Of a DNA stretch of 64,000 nt, positions 9,071 to 17,750 are shown in pieces; the stretch's first letter is position 1, and each line of letters starts with the position of its first letter. A program made the position numbers and the translations under genes. The notes under the pieces were generated by a model. That model searched no databases and was not told where the DNA came from. It saw only the letters and a program-made list of their open reading frames with translations. This DNA is from Nocardia sp. NBC_00403 (GTDB lineage: Bacteria; Actinomycetota; Actinomycetes; Mycobacteriales; Mycobacteriaceae), in the NCBI RefSeq assembly GCF_036046055.1, contig NZ_CP107939.1, positions 5,208,001-5,272,000 of the forward strand, given 5' to 3'.

Positions 9071-9673
9071 TCACTTGGTGGAGTAGGATTTTTGTGATCG
9101 CGAATTTTGACACCGTTGTTGTGGCAGGTCCTCGCTCAGACCTCGCGCCGACCACCAAGCAGGGGACAGGACAATGGACCACACATCGCCCACCCTGTGC
9201 TCGGCAGGGCCTTCCGCACCCACGTCGGCGTATCCACAAGGATCAGCGTCGGCGACAACGAAGACCCGCACACCGGACTCGGGGACCCGGTAGTGGCGAA
9301 TGTCCGTGGTCGTCGCGTCGTTGTCCGGTTCGATGCGATAGCCCAAACTGGTGATGAGGGCAGCTAATTCGTCGAACTTCACCCGAGGTGTGAACTCGCC
9401 GTACTCGTTCCGCAGGGGCGCTGGCACGGTGGACACGTCACCTCCGCTCAGACGGTGCGCCTGCACGCTGATGCCGAAGCAGTGCCATGTGCCCTCGTCC
9501 GCCTGGAACGAAAGCTCTACGAGTCCGTAGTCCCGCCGCATGAGGTCCTGTGCCCTGTCGTCGAGATAGTCCGGCCCCAGCTTCGCTTCCCACTCGGCAG
9601 GATTTGTGTCGAATCCGGCCCCCAACACTTCACCACGCGTGGCGAAGTGGACATACAAATCCAGGTCAGGCAT
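9071..9673 (-). CDS. Uncharacterised protein, possibly immunity-like
   Basis: The 200-residue soluble protein starts MPDLDLYVHFATRGEVLGAG. The ATG at 9673 is chosen because GGGAG lies 9 nt upstream; ATGs at 9679 and 9694 are possible. Residues 1-145 look well conserved (DYLDDRAQDLMRRDYGLVEL, WHCFGISVQAHRL), alpha/beta in pattern, without signal or TM. I recall similar proteins next to polymorphic-toxin or ADP-ribosyltransferase loci in Streptomyces, but the family is unnamed to me. The last 40 residues (QQRCQNSRSQKSYSTK) look degenerate, so the C-terminus may be replaced by rearrangement. Confidence 0.5.
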   Translation of the reverse strand: MPDLDLYVHFATRGEVLGAGFDTNPAEWEAKLGPDYLDDRAQDLMRRDYGLVELSFQADEGTWHCFGISVQAHRLSGGDVSTVPAPLRNEYGEFTPRVKFDELAALITSLGYRIEPDNDATTTDIRHYRVPESGVRVFVVADADPCGYADVGAEGPAEHRVGDVWSIVLSPAWWSARGLSEDLPQQRCQNSRSQKSYSTK

Positions 9674-10218
9674 CGACATCTTCTCCCTTGTCATTACAGG
9701 ATCTGCGCCTCTGTCCGGCCGCGGGCGCCGCCATCACCGACGCCTACAGACCCGCCCACGCCCGAGCAACCCACCGCTGACCCCTCACAGCACAACACGC
9801 CAATCCGACACACCAACTCAGGTGATGTCAATTTTCGCGACCGGGATCGGGAATCACCCAGCCCAACCGATGCCTAAATCCGCTATCAACCGGCAACAGA
9901 ATTCGCGAACAACGACACCGGAATTCGCGAACAACCGGCAACAGAATTCGCGAACAACCGGCAACAGAATTCGCGAACAAAGCCCAGGCGCCCGAACTGG
10001 ACGGCGGCGCCTCTCAAAGCCGCGCGACAAGGTCACGCCTGGTGTCTAGTTTCCCAATAGCTATCGGCCGAACCCGAAAAACGGACAAAGCCGCACCGGG
10101 GGTGCATTGCCAAAGTGCCGCAACTGGAGGGTTACTGGGCATAGGCAGCGCAACTAACGGCCAGGCCCGTGCTGCTGTGGGAGAACCCTTTTCACGTTCA
10201 CTGATAGAAAGCAAGAAG
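9674..10218. other. Intergenic region with short tandem repeats
   Basis: No gene is supported. The stretch contains the tandem 22-23 bp repeats at 9888-9978 and the presumed promoter of the TIG/ice-binding-like gene. A GTG-started extension of that gene to 10042 is open but lacks a signal peptide or TIG-like sequence. Confidence 0.4.
9888..9978. repeat. Four tandem 22-23 bp repeats, each with a palindromic core
   Basis: Four head-to-tail copies lie at 9888-9910, 9911-9932, 9933-9955 and 9956-9978. Three are identical and copy 2 differs. Each ends GAATTCGCGAAC, containing the palindrome TTCGCGAA. This is the layout of iterons or multiple operator sites. It lies 240 bp upstream of the TIG gene and 215 bp from the divergent 200-residue gene, so it may regulate either. 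Confidence 0.8.
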
Positions 10219-11589
10219 ATGGCACCTGTTATCACCTCGCTGACACCCTCTTTCGGCCCTCCAGCGGGTTTCAACTCTGTAATCATCGCCGGCTCCGGAT
10301 TCAGCAATGTCGGTCCCGTGTCTGTCCGGTTCGGCACGACGGCGACGACATTCACCATCGACTCCAATACCCAGCTCACGGCCATCGCCCCACCGGGAAC
10401 CGGCACGGTGAACGTTACCGTACAGGTACTGCTGGACGGCACGAGCAACCCGCTGCCCTACACCTATGGCGTGCCTGCTCCTATCTTGACCAGCATCAGT
10501 CCGGCTTCGGGGTCGGCGGCCGGCGGAACGGCGGTCGTGCTCACCGGGACGAACTTGACCGGAGCCACCGCAGTGAGTTTCGGTGGGACACCGGCAACCT
10601 CGTTCACGGTCAACTCCTCGACGCAGATCACGGCGGTGACCCCAGCCCATTCGGCTGGGACGGTGTCGGTCACTGTCACCACCGCCGGCGGAACCAGCAA
10701 CGGTGTCGCGTTCACCTATATCGCGGTGCCCACCCTCACCAGCATCACTCCAAGCTCAGGGCCGCCAAGCGGTGGGACAGTGGTTGTGCTCACCGGGACA
10801 GGCCTGACCGGAGCCACCGCAGTGAATTTCGGCGCTACCCCATCGACCCTGTTCGTTGTCAACTCGTCGACGCAGATCACCGCCCTCACCCCAGCCCATT
10901 CAGCTGGGACGGTGTCGGTCACTGTCACCACCGCCGGCGGAACCAGCAACGGTGTCGCCTACACCTACGTTTCAGGTCTGGCGCCGGTCAATTTAGGGAC
11001 AGCCGCGTCGTTCGCGGTGCTGGGTGCCGCGACAGTCACCAACACCGGAGCCACGGCCATCACCGGTAACCTGGGTGTCAGCCCGGGCACCGCAGTGACC
11101 GGATTCCCGCCCGGAACGGTGACCGGCGGAGCCATCCATGCCGGGGACCTGGTCGCGGCGCAGGCACACACCGATTTGCAGGCTGCCTACATCGACGCGG
11201 TGGGCCGGACGCCCACCGCTTTCGTGACCACTGATCTCGCGGGACAAACCCTGACCTCCGGGGTGTACCACGCAGTTGCCGGGATCGGCCTCAACGGCAC
11301 CGTCACCCTGGACGGGCAAGGCAATCCGAATGCGGTGTTCATCTTCCAGGCCGGGACGACACTGATCACCGGGGCGAACAGTGTGGTCAGCCTTATCAAC
11401 GGCGCCACCGCAAGCAAGGTGTTCTGGCAAGTCGGTAGCTCGGCCACACTGGGCACCAACACCAACTTCGCCGGAAACATCCTTGCTTTCACCTCGGTCA
11501 CGGTGACAGGCGGCACCACCTCGAACGGGGACATCCTGGCCCTCAACGGTGCGGTCACCCTGGACACCAACACCATCACGGCACCCTGA
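10219..11589 (+). CDS. TIG/IPT-repeat protein with C-terminal ice-binding-like (DUF3494) domain
   Basis: The 456-residue protein has three TIG/IPT immunoglobulin-like domains at about residues 1-85, 87-170 and 171-253, each opening like [13 protein letters not shown] or [23 protein letters not shown]3494 ice-binding-like beta-solenoid follows (about 256-456), with [37 protein letters not shown] and [22 protein letters not shown]3494 proteins bind ice or serve as adhesins. The ATG at 10219 follows GAAAGCAAGAAG and gives the [15 protein letters not shown] start usual for such proteins; there is no signal peptide, so export is unexplained. TIG units 2 and 3 share long identical stretches, showing recent duplication. 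A strong hairpin follows the stop. Confidence 0.78.
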   Translation: MAPVITSLTPSFGPPAGFNSVIIAGSGFSNVGPVSVRFGTTATTFTIDSNTQLTAIAPPGTGTVNVTVQVLLDGTSNPLPYTYGVPAPILTSISPASGSAAGGTAVVLTGTNLTGATAVSFGGTPATSFTVNSSTQITAVTPAHSAGTVSVTVTTAGGTSNGVAFTYIAVPTLTSITPSSGPPSGGTVVVLTGTGLTGATAVNFGATPSTLFVVNSSTQITALTPAHSAGTVSVTVTTAGGTSNGVAYTYVSGLAPVNLGTAASFAVLGAATVTNTGATAITGNLGVSPGTAVTGFPPGTVTGGAIHAGDLVAAQAHTDLQAAYIDAVGRTPTAFVTTDLAGQTLTSGVYHAVAGIGLNGTVTLDGQGNPNAVFIFQAGTTLITGANSVVSLINGATASKVFWQVGSSATLGTNTNFAGNILAFTSVTVTGGTTSNGDILALNGAVTLDTNTITAP

Positions 11590-11613
11590 GCCCCGATCCA
11601 CCGAAAGGATTCC

Positions 11614-11650
11614 GACCCTGTCCGCGCGCCTTCGGCGCGCGGACAGGGTC
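11614..11650 (+). terminator. Hairpin terminator after the TIG/ice-binding-like gene
   Basis: A perfect 17-bp GC-rich stem (arms 11614-11630 and 11634-11650) is closed by a C(TTCG)G tetraloop and begins 25 bp after the stop codon. There is no T-run, as in many actinobacterial terminators. Confidence 0.85.
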
Positions 11651-11902
11651 GTATCGGGTGTGGGTAGCCGCTGGCCCGGACTCAACCGGTCGTCGCAACA
11701 CCACGCTGTTGGAGCAACGATAGCTGTTCCTCGAGGGCCTCGGCGGGGGTCTTCCAACCGAGTGTCTTCCGAGGACGATTGTTGAGTGCTGAGGCGACCG
11801 CTCCGAGTTCTCTCCGACCGTATCGAGATAGATCAGTTCCCTTCGGAAAGTATTGGTGTAGAAGTGGAGTGGTCCCCGAAAGTTGGACCTTGGAATTAAA
11901 CC

Positions 11903-12796
11903 TTATGCGGCGGCGGAGGTTTGGGCGAGGTACTCGTCGGGGCTGAGGTAGCCGAGCCGTTGTTGGATGCGGGTCGTGTTCCACCACTGCAGGTAGTCGG
12001 TCAGTCCGGCGTGGAACTCGTCAGTGGTCGCGGGCTGCTGGATTCGGAACCATTCCTCTTTGAGATGGCTGAAGAATCCTTCCATGACGGCGTTGTCGAG
12101 GCACGTGCCTTTTCTGGACATGGATTGCGTGAGGCCGGCCTCGCGGAGCACGTCCTGCCAGAGGGGGTGGCGGTACTGAAATCCTTGATCGGAGTGAACC
12201 AGCGGTTTCTCACCTGACTGCAGGCTGTCGATTGCGGTGCGCAGGCCATCGGTAACCATCTTCACGCTCGGTGATGGCCCGGCCGCGGCAGAGATGACTC
12301 GGTTGTTATAGAGGTCGAGGACTGGCGAGACATATACCTTGGAGGCCCCGATCGCGAACTCGGTCACGTCCGTGACCCACTTGGTGTGCTTGACTGCTGC
12401 GGTGAACTGGCGGTTCAACACGTTGTCGGCCGCCTGGCCAACCTCGCCCCGGAAGGAGTTGTATCTCCGCCGACGGCGCACAGGGCACTGCAGGCCGAGC
12501 GTGCGCATCAGTTTCAGAACGGTCTTTTTCGACACCCGCCACCCGCGACGCAGCAGGATCGCCAGGATGCGCCGGTGCCCGTATGCGCGTCTTGCCTCTT
12601 CAAAGGCTTGACGGATGGCTTCTTTCAGCTCAGCATGCCGATCCGCGCGGGCGATTCTGTTCCGGTGGTCGTAGAACGTTGACCGGGGAAGGTGCGCGAT
12701 CTGCAGCAAGAGCGACAGTGGGTACTGCGCCTTGAGGTCTTCGACGGCTTGAACCTTCAGCGGCGTTCCTGTGACTTCAAGGCCCGCAATTTTCCC
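11903..12796 (-). CDS. IS3-family transposase OrfB (by -1 frameshift)
   Basis: This is the catalytic half of the IS150-type transposase. The DDE residues lie in KWVTDVTEFAIGASKVYVSP (Asp), LVHSDQGFQYRHPLW (Asp) and SRKGTCLDNAVMEGFFSHLK (Glu). An HTH_21-like segment (YGHRRILAILLRRGWRVSKK) precedes. Translation depends on slipping from OrfA at GGGAAAA (12796-12790). Stop TAA at 11903. The frame is intact. Confidence 0.88.
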   Translation of the reverse strand, partial: GKIAGLEVTGTPLKVQAVEDLKAQYPLSLLLQIAHLPRSTFYDHRNRIARADRHAELKEAIRQAFEEARRAYGHRRILAILLRRGWRVSKKTVLKLMRTLGLQCPVRRRRRYNSFRGEVGQAADNVLNRQFTAAVKHTKWVTDVTEFAIGASKVYVSPVLDLYNNRVISAAAGPSPSVKMVTDGLRTAIDSLQSGEKPLVHSDQGFQYRHPLWQDVLREAGLTQSMSRKGTCLDNAVMEGFFSHLKEEWFRIQQPATTDEFHAGLTDYLQWWNTTRIQQRLGYLSPDEYLAQTSAAA

Positions 12797-13239
12797 AGGT
12801 ACGCGACCTCTGCGCGCAACCGCTCGTTCTCCTTGCGCAGCGTCTCGATCTCGTTCTGCGGTGGAGGGTTTCCGCGATCGGTCGGGGGCCGGCCGCGTCT
12901 CTTGGGTCGCAGCCCGTCTTCGCCCTCGCGTCGATAGATACTCGTCCAGTTGGCGACGGTGCTGGGCGAGGGGAGCCCGTATTCCTCGGCGAGAGCCCGT
13001 CCAGACTCGCCCGCAACATGACGGAGCACGATCTCGAGCTTGGTCCCGAAGTCGTACTGCCTGCGTTCCCTCGTCACCAGCGCATCCCGTCCTCTCAGCT
13101 GCCATCGCTGGTACAACATTTGAACGGGGTTCGGGGCGAGGTCAAGGGACAGGGACGCGGACTTCGCGGTGAAGCCATGTTCAAACAGTTCGACGGCCAA
13201 GCCGGCGTCGGCCTGACTCAACGTGCTTCCCGAGTACAT
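12757..13239 (-). CDS. IS3-family transposase OrfA (IS150-like, double HTH)
   Basis: The 160-residue DNA-binding protein has two helix-turn-helix units: FEHGFTAKSASLSLDLAPN and LRHVAGESGRALAEEYGLPS. A basic linker follows (RPKRRGRPPTDRG), then a leucine-zipper-like tail (IETLRKENERLRAEVAYLGK). The frame continues past the shift site at 12796-12790, where a -1 slip yields the OrfAB fusion. The ATG at 13239 gives the usual N-terminal length. Confidence 0.88.
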   Translation of the reverse strand: MYSGSTLSQADAGLAVELFEHGFTAKSASLSLDLAPNPVQMLYQRWQLRGRDALVTRERRQYDFGTKLEIVLRHVAGESGRALAEEYGLPSPSTVANWTSIYRREGEDGLRPKRRGRPPTDRGNPPPQNEIETLRKENERLRAEVAYLGKLRALKSQERR

Positions 13240-14561
13240 CGGCCTGCCCTCCTGAAGATGGACGCTTACTTACGGTGTCCAACTTCTGGGGACCACTCCA
13301 GAAGACCATTCGTGTTCTCGTTCGTGCCACGCTGCCAGGGACTGTAGGGGTCGCAGAAGTAGACTCCGATGCCTGTAACGAGCGTCAGTTCGGCGTGCCG
13401 GGCGAGTTCTTTGCCGCGATCCCAGGTCAACGTCCGGCGCAGCGGTTCGGGCAGCGTCGTGAGCGCCGAGGCGATAGCCTCACCCACCGCATCGGCGCCG
13501 CGACCTGCCAGCGCGGGGCCGTTCTTGACCGGTGACTGGATGCCGTGTCCGACCATGCGGGGCAGGTGCAGCAGCATCGTGAACCGGGTGGTCCGCTCGA
13601 CCAGGGTGCCGATCGCGGACCTGCTCGAGCCGATGATCAAATCGCCTTCCCAATGGCCAGGGACGGCGCGGTCGGTGACCTCGGCGGGACGAGCGCTGAT
13701 CATCACCTCAGGCGTGACGAATCCGTTGCGGCGACGACGGCAACGAGCCCTCGGAACACGCAACGCCCGCCCGGTGCGCAGGCAGGCGACCAGTTCCCGC
13801 TCCAACGCTCCACGCCCCTTGATATAGAGGGCCTGGTAGATCGCCTCGTGAGAGATGCGCATCGACTCGTCATCGGGATAGTCGATGCGCATCCGCCGCG
13901 AAATCTGTTCAGGACTCCACGAATTGGCCCACCGGCGGTCGGCGCGGCGGGCCTTGTTGCGGCCGATCCATCGTGTCACCGGACCAAGGACCTTCTTTTC
14001 GGCGTCGGTCCGGATCGTTCCGGAGAGCCGATCGGAAACGTAGGCACGCAACTGGTCGTTGTCGGCGAGTTTGGCTGTTCTCGGCCGCGTGGCTCGACGG
14101 TCCCGATGCCACTGCGCCGTCGTGGCCCGATAGAGCAGGATCCCGCCACGAGTTGCCGCGTTGCGCCGTAGCTCACGCGAGATCGTCGAGGGTGAACGGC
14201 CCAGATGACGCGCTATCTCACGAACCCCGAAACCACGGGCATGGCATATCGCGATCTCTTCCCGCTCAGCGAAAGACAGATAGCGTTCGGTGTGAATTGC
14301 AAAGGGAGACTGCGACACTCCGCCAGCTTCGCGGAACCAACGGCTCCCGACCGCCGGCGACACACCGGCCTCGACACCCGCGTTCTCACTCGTAGATCCG
14401 CGACCGATCGCTTCCCAGAAACGCTGTCGATGCTCACGCCGCGCCACCGGCGGCCGACCCGGCGACCGCATCACCGGCCTGCCGGCCGCCGCTGCCGCCC
14501 AACCTTTCGGTCGTCCCACTGAATACCTCCGAATCGAAGGTGTTGCGACGACCGATTGAAT

Positions 14562-14891
14562 CCGCCACCTACACGGCGATCAGGTTCGCGAATCGATTGG
14601 CCGACAACGGTATTGCGCAATCGATGGGGTCTGTCGGCGATTCCTACGACAACGCGTTGATGGAGAACTTCTTCTCCACCCTGAAGACCGAACTGGTCTA
14701 CCGCTGCGCGTGGCAGACCCGCGACGAGGCGGAGAACGCGCTGTTCGCCTACATCGACGGCTGGTACGACTCCCAGCGCATCCAGAAGAAGCTGGGTTGG
14801 CGATCACCCGACGAGTTCGAAGCCAGCTACCATCAACGGGTTCCGGCTGGAACCAGGTAATTCGCTCTCCAGCTAAGCGGGGGAACCTCAT
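14562..14891 (+). pseudogene. IS3-family OrfB C-terminal remnant
   Basis: The sequence reads YTAIRFANRLADNGIAQSMG, SVGDSYDNALMENFFSTLKT and ALFAYIDGWYDSQRIQKKLG to a TAA at 14858-14860: the last third of an IS3 OrfB including the catalytic Glu block. It is cut at its 5' side exactly by the IS30 right end. Its own right end appears to lie near 14891 (GGGGGAACCTCA), where IS256 sequence starts. It is a second, distinct IS3 type from the two complete copies. Confidence 0.82.
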
Positions 14892-15035
14892 GGTGAACTG
14901 TTTGAGCAGCCCGTTCGGCCCAGTCAGCGATAAGCCTTGCTCTTTGGCCATCCGGACCAGCTCCTGGGCGGCCAACTCCTCGGCCGAAGCCTCTGCCGGC
15001 TTCTTCTTCCTCGTCACGGCATCAAGTGTCGTCAT
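14892..15035 (-). pseudogene. IS256-family transposase N-terminal remnant
   Basis: From an ATG at 15035 the minus strand reads MTTLDAVTRKKKPAEASAEE, LVRMAKEQGLSLTGPNGLL and KQFT, the conserved opening of actinobacterial IS256/Mutator-type transposases. It breaks where the IS3 remnant begins, so the IS3 inserted here and the remaining roughly 350 codons were lost. Confidence 0.75.
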
Positions 15036-15422
15036 CACGGCACCTTCCCGCTGAGCATCGCTCAGCGAATCAGGCCGGAACACCGTTGAATCCACAGTCT
15101 CGCCGGGACTGGCGCAGGCGGTCGAGAGCACGATCGTCTGCTGTTGCGACCCCCTCGCAGGGGCGATGAGGACCCCACGGTAAAAACGCAGGCCAAAGCC
15201 GCTAGCTAAGGGTTGTAGCGAAAGTATCTGCAGACCTCCGGTGATGTAGTTCGGCCAGGTGTGGCGCTGAAATCAGGCAATGTATCAGCATTGGCACAGT
15301 CGCAGACAAGATCGACGACGGACCTGCCTGGCCTGGAATAACAAGACGAACAGGGAGCATGACTGGTTTGCGGCTACGCGAATCAAACTCGACCGAACAG
15401 TTTTAAACTGGCCTCGGGCAGG
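15036..15422. other. Spacer between IS256 and IS21 remnants
   Basis: No gene recognised. It presumably includes the upstream end of the IS256. A 13-bp palindrome CAGTTTTAAACTG (15400-15412) lies just beyond the stop of the IS21 ORF and may belong to its end. Confidence 0.4.
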
Positions 15423-16394
15423 TCAGCGGGGTTTGTCGGTGGTTTCGGTTGCCTTGGCATGGGACCCGCGATAGCTGTGGGTGCCGGTCTCGATGATGTT
15501 GCCGCCGAAGGTAAGTCGGTCGATGATCGCGGCGCGGAGCCCAGCGTCGGTGAAGGTTCGGGACCAGCCGGCGACGCTGCGGTTGGAGACGATCGCGACC
15601 GACTTCCTCTCCTCACGTTCGGTCAATACCTGGAACAGCAATTCGGCGCCGCGGCTGTCCAGCTCTGTGTAGCCGAGTTCGTCGATGCAGAGCAGGTCGA
15701 CGCCGCTGTAGCGGGCGATGGTGTTGGTGAGCCGTTTACCATCGACGGCTTCGATCAGTTTGTTGACCAGCCTGGCAGCCAGGGTGTATCTGACGCGGTA
15801 TCCGGCTTTCGCCGCCTCGGTGCCCAAGGCGATGAGCAGATGGGATTTCCCAGTGCCGGAGTCACCGATCAAACACAACGGCAGCCCTTCCTTCACCCAG
15901 TCGCATTTAGCGAGAGTGTGGATCATGCCAGGGTCGACACTGGGGTTGGCACCGAAATCGAAGTCACGCAACGTTTTAGCACGAGGAAACCCGGCGGCCT
16001 TGATGAGCCGTTCGGAGCGGCGACGGGCCGTCACCTGTTCTGCCTGTAGCTGTGGTTTGCGTTCGCGGACATAGGCACTGACTCGCTGATACGACACGTC
16101 TCTCATGCCGTGCTCCTCGAGCAAACGGTGATAGATCCGGGTCGCCGTGTGACGTTGCCTACGAGGCACATCCAGATCGGCGCGCAGAACATCGTCGATG
16201 AACGGCTTGTAGGGATCCAGCTTCTGTGGACGCGGCGGATACCCCTTACGGGGCTCGGGCCACACCGACTCCGTCGCGTTGGCCACCGTCCGCCACCCCA
16301 CCTTGTGCTTGCGCTCGATGGCACGCATGGACAGGCCGGCACGAAGATCCTGGCGGATAGCCGCGTACAGCTCAACTTTCGACATGTCGGACAT
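15423..16394 (-). CDS. IS21 IstA-IstB deletion fusion protein
   Basis: One intact ORF of 323 residues joins the IstA N-terminus to most of IstB. Residues 1-120 carry the IstA HTH and linker (VELYAAIRQDLRAGLSMRAI, DVSYQRVSAYVRERKPQLQ). From about 122 IstB takes over: RRRSERLIKAAGFPRAKTL, Walker A GDSGTGKSHLL, Walker B LLCIDELGYTELDSRGAELL and sensor IVSNRSVAGWSRTFTD. The IstA catalytic DDE domain is missing, so the element cannot transpose alone. Normally IstA and IstB are separate genes; the joint is in frame. ATG 16394 has GGAGGGGAG upstream. It could be a chance deletion or a domesticated DNA-binding AAA+ ATPase. Confidence 0.8.
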   Translation of the reverse strand: MSDMSKVELYAAIRQDLRAGLSMRAIERKHKVGWRTVANATESVWPEPRKGYPPRPQKLDPYKPFIDDVLRADLDVPRRQRHTATRIYHRLLEEHGMRDVSYQRVSAYVRERKPQLQAEQVTARRRSERLIKAAGFPRAKTLRDFDFGANPSVDPGMIHTLAKCDWVKEGLPLCLIGDSGTGKSHLLIALGTEAAKAGYRVRYTLAARLVNKLIEAVDGKRLTNTIARYSGVDLLCIDELGYTELDSRGAELLFQVLTEREERKSVAIVSNRSVAGWSRTFTDAGLRAAIIDRLTFGGNIIETGTHSYRGSHAKATETTDKPR

Positions 16395-16854
16395 CGGCAG
16401 ACTCCCCTCCCGCAACCCGATAATTACACTATAACCGCTGGTGCCGCCTAAATCCGTGACTCCGCAACGCGCCCGTTAAGATTCGTGAGCAACCGCCGTC
16501 ACGGTTGATGAACAGGGTACGGGCCCGAGGTAGACCTCGATACCGTCCCGAGTAGTGGCAGATCGTGTTCGACCGGGCAGGTCGATGCGTTGCTGCTGCG
16601 GCAGCGACGTGGTGAGTCACCACGTGCCGGCTATGCGCAACAGTGGGAACGCCCGGGGCACGCGCGGGCGTGGATGCTCGGCTCGACCCATGCGCCGCCG
16701 GTGGCAGCCTCGATGCGTTTGCTCGGTGGATCGGCGTTAGGGGCATGAAGTCGAACCCTCTTCCAGTAGTGGGTCTTCCCGTTCTGACGACTACGGCCGC
16801 AAATGCGTGGCACGTAGTACGGTGCCGTGTACGTCCTGGCAAAGCAACGCGGAG
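16395..16854. other. No gene recognised, presumed IS21 end and decayed DNA
   Basis: This region upstream of the IstA-IstB fusion has no credible frame. IS21 terminal repeats would be expected within the first 100 bp but could not be paired with the other end. Confidence 0.35.
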
Positions 16855-17145
16855 ACCAATCAAATTGCGAGCGGCGTCAAGCCTGTGACGGTTCGTTCCA
16901 CCTTGACGACCTTCGGCATGGTCGTACAGTCCTACGTCGACCAGGGCGCTTTGCCGCGCAACGTAATCGTGCTGGTGAAGCGCCCCCACCGATGACATCA
17001 GCGAAGACGACGACGAGCAAGCCAAGTCGTGGAAGTCGAGCAGTTCCGGGAAGCGGTGCGCACGGAATGTGCTCTATGTCTGCTGGCTGTTGCGTTACTA
17101 CGGGGCACGGCGGTCGGAGGTGCTCGGCGTGCGGTAGACGCAGTT
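16855..17145 (+). pseudogene. Tyrosine recombinase (integrase) remnant with several frameshifts
   Basis: The segment reads IASGVKPVTVRSTLTTFGMV and VQSYVDQGALPRNVIVLVKR in one frame, the SAM-like core-binding domain of phage/AICE integrases. It then shifts to DDISEDDDEQAKSWK and again through EQFREAVRTE to VCWLLRYYGARRSEVLGVR, which includes the first catalytic Arg (ARRSEVLGLR-like). It stops there. At least two shifts and the loss of the C-terminal H-R-Y residues make it inactive. Confidence 0.55.
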
Positions 17146-17195
17146 CGTCGCATCCGCGCTGAAGGTACGCGGGGGCGTGTCGCGCGCTCCCCGAG

Positions 17196-17229
17196 TATCG
17201 GCCCGTCTTGGCAAGCTCTAGGCACGCTC
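17196..17229 (+). repeat. 34-bp inverted repeat, left copy
   Basis: This copy contains TATCGGCCCGTCTTGGCA and ends TCTAGGCACGCTC. It matches, in inverted orientation, 17751-17784 at 32 of 34 positions. The pair bounds a 589-bp segment holding a ParB-like stump and a CRISPR-type repeat. No transposase lies between. Such long, well-kept ends suggest a non-autonomous (MITE-like) element or inverted recombination sites. Confidence 0.8.
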
Positions 17230-17465
17230 AGAATCGCCAGCACAAGGCAGCAGATTACCGGAACCTCGACAGCGGCTCTCGACCTTCTCGTTGGCTGCGA
17301 CAAGCCCGCACGCATATCGGCGGTACTGACGGTTGATCGGCGCATAGGCTGCGCCGACTCTGATCGCCGCGCGCGACGCGATCACTGACCGAACGACCCA
17401 TCGGCACCGAACTGTCAGGATGACCTCCGCCGGTCCGGGACATGTGACCATCCCATCCGGATCGG

Positions 17466-17609
17466 TTAGCACGCGGCGGCGACGGCGAGTTCGGAGCGGG
17501 CCGCGGTGACCAGCGCGGCGACCATAATGTTGCCCCGGCGCGGGTTGCCTTCGTAGGTGCGCAGTTGCTCGACCGCGATGGTCTCGAAGCGGATCGCGGT
17601 GACCGGACG
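17466..17609 (-). pseudogene. ParB/Srx-like N-terminal stump
   Basis: The minus strand reads IRFETIAVEQLRTYEGNPRRG, the start of ParB-like nuclease proteins common on actinobacterial integrative elements (consensus near E.LR.YPGNPRRGDV). After NIMVAALVTAARSELAVAAAC it stops at TAA 17468-17466, long before the GERR-type catalytic motif. It is a truncated remnant. Confidence 0.45.
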
Positions 17610-17692
17610 GCTCACGCCCGGACCTGGCCAGTGGCTGGGAGTTTCGCGCACCTCGCGCGATGGGGGTATGCCCGCGGGTGGGTGTCGGTCCC

Positions 17693-17720
17693 GGATCATC
17701 CCCGCATGCGCGGGGAGCAC
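17693..17720 (-). repeat. Solitary type I-E-like CRISPR repeat
   Basis: The 28-nt sequence contains GGATCATCCCCGC and GCGGGGAGCAC around an ATGC centre. It matches the actinobacterial type I-E repeat form (GGATCA..CCCCGC....GCGGGGAGCAC) with its internal stem CCCCGC/GCGGGG. No second copy occurs 61 bp to either side and no cas gene lies in the window, so it is a single repeat, not an array. Confidence 0.6.
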
Positions 17721-17750
17721 ACGTTCGGTTGCCAGATGAGGGGTTGATTC

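Larger units (their letters stand above)
11865..13300 (-). mobile_element. IS3-family (IS150-group-like) element nested in IS30
   Basis: The inverted ends begin TGGAGTGGTCCCC on both sides (11865 onward; complement ending 13300) and extend over about 25 bp with few mismatches. The 4-bp direct repeat GAAG flanks it (11861-11864 and 13301-13304), the target-site duplication. OrfA and OrfB are both intact, with a G_GGA_AAA slip site at 12796-12790. Intact frames plus the clean duplication mean this is the youngest layer of the nest. Confidence 0.93.
11682..14519 (-). pseudogene. IS30-family transposase, interrupted
   Basis: The gene starts at GTG 14519 (GGAGG 8 nt upstream). The N-terminal part carries an HTH (REIARHLGRSPSTISRELRR) and the DDE domain: HWEGDLIIGSSRSAIGTLVE (first Asp), TLTWDRGKELARHAEL (second Asp) and DPYSPWQRGTNENTNGLL (Glu block). 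There it is cut by the IS3. Across the insertion the frame resumes exactly: NGLL joins HQYFPKGTDLSRYGRRELG and ends GVATTG at 11682. The interruption is clean, so precise excision would restore the transposase. Confidence 0.9.
11681..14560 (-). mobile_element. IS30-family element split by a nested IS3
   Basis: The ends are inverted: CGGTCGTCGCAACACC at the left (11681-11702) and the matching GGTGTTGCGACGACCG at the right (14539-14554). Removing the nested 1436-bp IS3 plus one 4-bp duplication leaves an element of about 1.44 kb with one continuous transposase. The right end abuts an older IS3 remnant; the matching IS3 half is not found on the left, so a deletion followed or accompanied insertion. 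Confidence 0.85.
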
